Source of the DNA: Nitrospirota bacterium
GTDB lineage: Bacteria; Nitrospinota; Nitrospinia; Nitrospinales; VA-1
Length of the DNA stretch: 9,873 nt
Assembly (NCBI GenBank): GCA_003235465.1
Contig: QJWD01000305.1
Location: forward strand, 1-9,873
Reading direction: 5' to 3'
In this document: in pieces, positions 6,570 to 9,873 of the stretch
Numbering within the stretch: position 1 is the stretch's first letter
Layout of the letters: every line of letters starts with the position of its first letter
Position numbers and translations under genes: made by a program
Notes under the pieces: model-generated
The model's input: only the letters and a program-made list of their open reading frames with translations
Databases searched by the model: none
Told to the model about the DNA's origin: nothing

Positions 6570-7773
6570 GAGGCTGATGCTCACCGGCAACAAGGCGGCG
6601 GCCTGGGGGGCGAGGCTGTCCGGCGTCGAGTACGTGCCGGCGTTTCCCATCACGCCGCAAACGGAAATCGTCGAAACCCTGGCCGAATGGTTCGCCGACG
6701 GTGCGATGCAGGGCCGCTTCACCAACATGGATTCCGAGCATTCCATGTTCATGGCCGCCGGCGCCGCCGCCGCCACCGGCGTGCGCGTGTTCACCGCCTC
6801 GTCGAGCCAGGGCATCCTCTACGGCCTGGAGAGCCTGTACACCGTCACCGGCTGGCGCGTGCCCTTCGTCATGGTTAACGTGTCGCGCGCGCTGGCCACG
6901 CCCATCACCCTCGAGCCTGACCATAACGACGTCATGAGCACGCGCGACGCGGGCCTCGTGCAGCTGCACGCCGAGACCTGCCAGGAGGTGATGGACTTCG
7001 TGCTCATGGCCTACAAGATCGCCGAGCACCCGAATGTGTCGATCCCCGTCTTGGTGAACATGGACGGTTTTGTCCTCTCCTTCAGCCGCGAGCCGGTGCT
7101 GATCCCCCGGGTGGAGGACGCGAGGCGCTTTCTGCCCGCCTTTACGCCCAAGCAGCCCGTCTTCAACGCCACCGAACCCATGGCCCGCGCCTCGGCGGTG
7201 TTCGGCGGCGGAACGTACATGTATTTCCGCATTCAGCAGGACCAGGCCGCCCGCCACGCCGAAAGCGTGTTCAAGGAAACCGCGAAGGAGTTCGCCGGGC
7301 TATTCGGCCGCAGCTACGAACCGGTGGAGCGCTTTCACACCGACGACGCCGAAGTGGTGTTCGTGATGAGCAACTCGTTCGCCACCAAGGGAAAAGCGGC
7401 GGTGCTTAAACTCAGGCGGCAGGGGGTGAAAGCGGGGCTTCTCAAGATCAGCCTGTTTCGGCCCTTCCCCGCTCAGGCGGTGGCCGAGGCGCTCGCCGGG
7501 CGCGACCGCGTGGCGGTGATCGACCAGAACCTCTCGCCGGGCGCGGGCGGCATCACCTATCCGGAGATCGTCACCGCCCTCTACGGCTTGCCCGGCGCGC
7601 CGCGCAAGATCCTGTCGGTGATCGGCGGCCTGGGCGGCAAGGACATCAGCGAAAGCGATTTCATGAGCGTGCTCGACGCGCTCGACAACCCGCATTCGGA
7701 AGGCCCCCTGTACCTGTACGACGAGAAGGACTGGGCGCAGTTTCAGGCGCTGTCGAACATTGCCAGGGCCTAG
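6556..7773 (+). CDS. porA: 2-oxoacid:ferredoxin oxidoreductase alpha subunit (Por type)
   Basis: The alpha subunit supplies the pyrimidine half of the thiamine diphosphate site and part of the substrate pocket of the oxidoreductase that makes acyl-CoA, CO2 and reduced ferredoxin. The 405 residues are the normal length. PITP at 31-34 (T33), the SEHS motif at 60-63 with E61 as the presumed cofactor-activating glutamate, and R111 in SRALATP are all present. T33 and R111 align by motif with the Thr and Arg that bind pyruvate in the Desulfocurvibacter (Desulfovibrio) africanus enzyme. The later VNMDGF segment and the C-terminal transketolase-like domain (GLLKISLFRPFP, then IDQNLSPGAGG) are also typical. 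The ATG has GGGAG 7 bases upstream and overlaps the gamma-delta gene by 14 bases. Pyruvate is the likeliest substrate, but specificity should be treated as inferred. Confidence 0.94.
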   Translation: MSNPERLMLTGNKAAAWGARLSGVEYVPAFPITPQTEIVETLAEWFADGAMQGRFTNMDSEHSMFMAAGAAAATGVRVFTASSSQGILYGLESLYTVTGWRVPFVMVNVSRALATPITLEPDHNDVMSTRDAGLVQLHAETCQEVMDFVLMAYKIAEHPNVSIPVLVNMDGFVLSFSREPVLIPRVEDARRFLPAFTPKQPVFNATEPMARASAVFGGGTYMYFRIQQDQAARHAESVFKETAKEFAGLFGRSYEPVERFHTDDAEVVFVMSNSFATKGKAAVLKLRRQGVKAGLLKISLFRPFPAQAVAEALAGRDRVAVIDQNLSPGAGGITYPEIVTALYGLPGAPRKILSVIGGLGGKDISESDFMSVLDALDNPHSEGPLYLYDEKDWAQFQALSNIARA

Positions 7774-7792
7774 CCCGGAAAGGAACGCCACC

Positions 7793-8725
7793 ATGGCGAT
7801 TCAATCAGGAGCTCACAAGAAGATTCACGACCTGCACCCGGAAGAGGCCATCGCGCCCGGTTCCGCCCTGTGCGCCGGCTGCGGCGGGCTGGAGGGCATC
7901 CGCCTGGCGCTAAAGGAACTGGGCGAGAACGTGCTTATCGCCAACGCCGCGGGCTGCTTCACCCTGCTCTCGGTCTACCCGTTCACGCCGTTCAAGGGGT
8001 CCTGGCTGTACACCACCATGGCCGCGCCGGTGCCCGCCGCGCAGGGCGTGCGCGATGCGCTGGACATCCGCCGCGAGGCGGGACGGCTTAAACCGCAAGA
8101 CGACTTTCAGGTCATGGTGGTGGCGGGCGACGGCTCGTCGGCGGACATGGGGCTCGCCCCGACCTCCGCCGCCATTCACCGCCAGCTCGATTTCATCTAC
8201 TTCTGCTACGACAACGAGGCCTACGGCAACACCGGCTTTCAGCTCTCGGGCGAGTCTCCCTTCGGCAGCGCAACGCAAACCGCGCCGCCGACCGCCGCCC
8301 ACCCCGCCGGCGCGGAACTCGGGAAAAAGGACCTGTTCGAAATCTGGAAGGCGCAGAACCCGCCCTACATCGCCACCGTGTCGCCGCGCGAACCCATCGA
8401 CCTGTCGAACAAGTTCGCGCGCGCGAAAGAAATGAAAGGCGCTCGCCTGTTCCTCTGCCTGTCGCCCTGCCCGACGGGGTGGGGCTTCGACCCGAGCGAA
8501 ACCCATCTCATCGCCAAGCTGGCGGTGGACACCGGTATTTTCCCGCTGAAGGAATACGCCGCCGGCGAGGTGACGCACACGCGGGTGCCGAAAAAGCGGA
8601 CACCGGTCGAGGCCTACCTCGAACGCCAGAAACGTTTCAGCCACCTTTTCAAGCCGAAGCGGCAGGACGCGATCATCGCCCGCATTCAACAGGGTGTGGA
8701 CGATTACTGGGCGCGCTATGAGTGA
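7793..8725 (+). CDS. porB: 2-oxoacid:ferredoxin oxidoreductase beta subunit (Por type)
   Basis: The beta subunit binds the diphosphate half of thiamine diphosphate and the [4Fe-4S] cluster nearest the active site. The 310-residue protein has CAGC at 27-30, C55 in NAAGC and C226 in LSPCPTGW, the four expected cluster cysteines. GDGSSADMG at 112-120 with DNEAYGNTG at 140-148 forms the thiamine diphosphate and magnesium motif. The frame opens earlier at 7760, but that stretch overlaps the end of porA and adds no family sequence. The ATG at 7793 has AAGGA 8 bases upstream and leaves a 19-base gap after the porA stop. The stop codon overlaps the next gene by 8 bases. Where many relatives have DNEAYMNTG, this one has DNEAYGNTG, a minor change at the substrate-side loop whose effect is unknown. 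Confidence 0.95.
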   Translation: MAIQSGAHKKIHDLHPEEAIAPGSALCAGCGGLEGIRLALKELGENVLIANAAGCFTLLSVYPFTPFKGSWLYTTMAAPVPAAQGVRDALDIRREAGRLKPQDDFQVMVVAGDGSSADMGLAPTSAAIHRQLDFIYFCYDNEAYGNTGFQLSGESPFGSATQTAPPTAAHPAGAELGKKDLFEIWKAQNPPYIATVSPREPIDLSNKFARAKEMKGARLFLCLSPCPTGWGFDPSETHLIAKLAVDTGIFPLKEYAAGEVTHTRVPKKRTPVEAYLERQKRFSHLFKPKRQDAIIARIQQGVDDYWARYE

Positions 8726-9873
8726 AGCGCGCGCGGTAAAGAGGCCCCGGCCCGGGGCGAAGGCGCCCGGCCTGGAGACGTTTTTCGCGCCGCGCTCGGT
8801 GGCCGTCATCGGCGCGTCGCCGAGCGCGGGCAACCTCGGCGCGAGAATCCTCGCAAGCCTGAGCGCGCAAGGTTATGACGGCGCGCTGACGGCGGTGAAC
8901 CCGCACGCGCGGCCGCTAGGGCCGGTGCCGGCGGTGGCCTCGGTGGAGGCGCTCCCCGCAGGCGTCGATCTTGCCATCGCCGCGATTCCCGCGAGCGGGG
9001 TGCCCGCGCTGGTCCGGCCACTCGCCGCCCGGGGGGTGCGTCACCTGATCGTGGTTGGCGGCGGCTTCGCCGAAACCGGAGGAGAAGGCGCCAGGCTCGA
9101 GCGCGCCCTCGGCGAGGAAGCGCGGGCGGCGGGCGTCCGCGTTATAGGCCCGAACGGGCTTGGCGTGTTCAGCGCCCCCGGCCGCTTCAACAGTTTTTTC
9201 CTGTCACCCGAGGACATTCGCCTGCCCGGCCTCGGGTCGCTTGCGATTTTGTCGCAGAGCGGCGCCTTTCTGTCCCTCCTGCTCGACGGCTTCGAGAAGC
9301 GGGGCGTGGGGGTGGCGCGCGCGGTCAACTTCGGCAACCGCGTCGATGTGGGCGAGGTGGAGCTTCTCGAAGCCTTCGCCCGCGACCCGGCCATCCGCGT
9401 CATCGGCCTGTACCTGGAAAGTTTCGAAGACGGGGCGCGCTTCGTGGAGGTGACCCGGCGGATCTCGCGCGACAAGTCCCTCGTCGTGTGGAAGGGGGGA
9501 GAGAGCGGTCAGGGCAGCCGCGCCGCCCGTTCGCATTCGGCGTCGCTCGCCGGCTCCTACGAGGTGTTTCAGGCGGCGGTGGAGAGCGCCGGGCTCATCG
9601 AGGCGCGCGGGTTCGAGGAATTCAGGGACGCGCTCGAGGTGCTCGCCCGCCAGCCGGTGCCCGCGGGAAACCGCGTGCTCGCCGTCTCGAACGGCGGCGG
9701 CATGGGCGTGTTTCTCGCCGACCTGTGCGAGCGGCGGGGGCTTCGCCTGCCCGCGCCCTCCGAGGCGTTGAGGAAGAGGGTGGCGGCCGGGCTGCCGGAA
9801 TATTTTTCCATTCAAAACCCTGTCGACCTCACCGGGTCGGGAACCAACAGCCAGTGCGCAAGCAGCGCCCAGG
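8718..9873 (+). CDS. ADP-forming acyl-CoA (acetate-CoA) synthetase, alpha-type region; 3' end outside the window
   Basis: The product belongs to the NDP-forming acyl-CoA synthetase family, which converts acyl-CoA, ADP and phosphate to free acid, CoA and ATP. 385 uninterrupted residues are visible. A CoA-binding Rossmann domain begins at FFAPRSVAVIGAS (22-34). It is followed by IGPNGLGV, a succinyl-CoA-ligase-like domain with SQSGAF at 179-184, and SHSASLAGS with H273 as the likely phosphorylated histidine. A second ligase-like domain begins around SNGGGMG. The ATG at 8718 overlaps the porB stop by 8 bases, so coupling probably replaces its weak Shine-Dalgarno. The right edge hides whether an ATP-grasp beta domain is fused (about 700 residues) or encoded separately. 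Relatives include protein lysine acetyltransferases of the Pat type, but those usually add an acetyltransferase domain that cannot be assessed here. The por context favours acetate or another acid as the product with ATP gain. Confidence 0.88.
   Translation, partial: MSEARAVKRPRPGAKAPGLETFFAPRSVAVIGASPSAGNLGARILASLSAQGYDGALTAVNPHARPLGPVPAVASVEALPAGVDLAIAAIPASGVPALVRPLAARGVRHLIVVGGGFAETGGEGARLERALGEEARAAGVRVIGPNGLGVFSAPGRFNSFFLSPEDIRLPGLGSLAILSQSGAFLSLLLDGFEKRGVGVARAVNFGNRVDVGEVELLEAFARDPAIRVIGLYLESFEDGARFVEVTRRISRDKSLVVWKGGESGQGSRAARSHSASLAGSYEVFQAAVESAGLIEARGFEEFRDALEVLARQPVPAGNRVLAVSNGGGMGVFLADLCERRGLRLPAPSEALRKRVAAGLPEYFSIQNPVDLTGSGTNSQCASSAQ

Noticed and set aside
7910..8833. A 307-codon minus-strand open frame across the porB-synthetase junction
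   Set aside because: It spans two secure plus-strand genes and shows only Arg, Gly, Ala and His-rich shadow sequence.
1..9873. CRISPR arrays, insertion sequences, tRNA or rRNA genes and phage genes
   Set aside because: Coding sequence of recognised metabolic families fills almost the whole window. I saw no regularly spaced repeats, transposase motifs, terminal inverted repeats or structural RNA signatures.

Overview
The window is GC-rich throughout, densely packed with genes and clearly prokaryotic. Genes overlap or nearly touch, there are strong purine-rich Shine-Dalgarno sequences, and GTG starts occur. It encodes a coherent set of enzymes for anaerobic energy metabolism, so the source is most likely an anaerobic or facultatively anaerobic, high-GC bacterium that handles reduced ferredoxin and probably H2. 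The gene families alone do not fix a taxon. A proteobacterial or desulfobacterotal origin is plausible but unproven.

Layout: a GC-poor 195-bp intergenic region (5466-5660) separates two divergent operons. Leftward (minus strand, in transcription order) lie nfnA, nfnB, hypF, hypC and hypD; hypD runs off the left edge. Rightward (plus strand) lie a fused gamma-delta subunit gene (porG-porD), porA, porB and an ADP-forming acyl-CoA synthetase-type gene that runs off the right edge. Within each operon the genes overlap by 4 to 17 bases or are separated by 4 to 19 bases, which points to one polycistronic message per side.

How they fit together (inference from known family roles): the Por-type 2-oxoacid:ferredoxin oxidoreductase oxidises a 2-oxoacid, probably pyruvate, to acyl-CoA, CO2 and reduced ferredoxin. 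The neighbouring synthetase would convert acyl-CoA plus ADP and Pi to the free acid plus CoA and ATP. The Nfn complex would couple reduced ferredoxin and NADH to NADP+ by flavin-based electron bifurcation. HypF, HypC and HypD build the Fe(CN)2CO group of [NiFe]-hydrogenases, which implies that a [NiFe]-hydrogenase is encoded elsewhere and could exchange electrons with these pools. No hydrogenase structural gene, hypE, hypA or hypB is visible here.

I see no tRNA, rRNA, CRISPR array, insertion sequence or convincing terminator. No known family is replaced by something unrecognisable. The points most worth following up are the divergent arrangement and its shared control region with a near-palindrome, the fused gamma-delta subunit, and the operon linkage of Nfn with hydrogenase maturation and of Por with an acyl-CoA synthetase.
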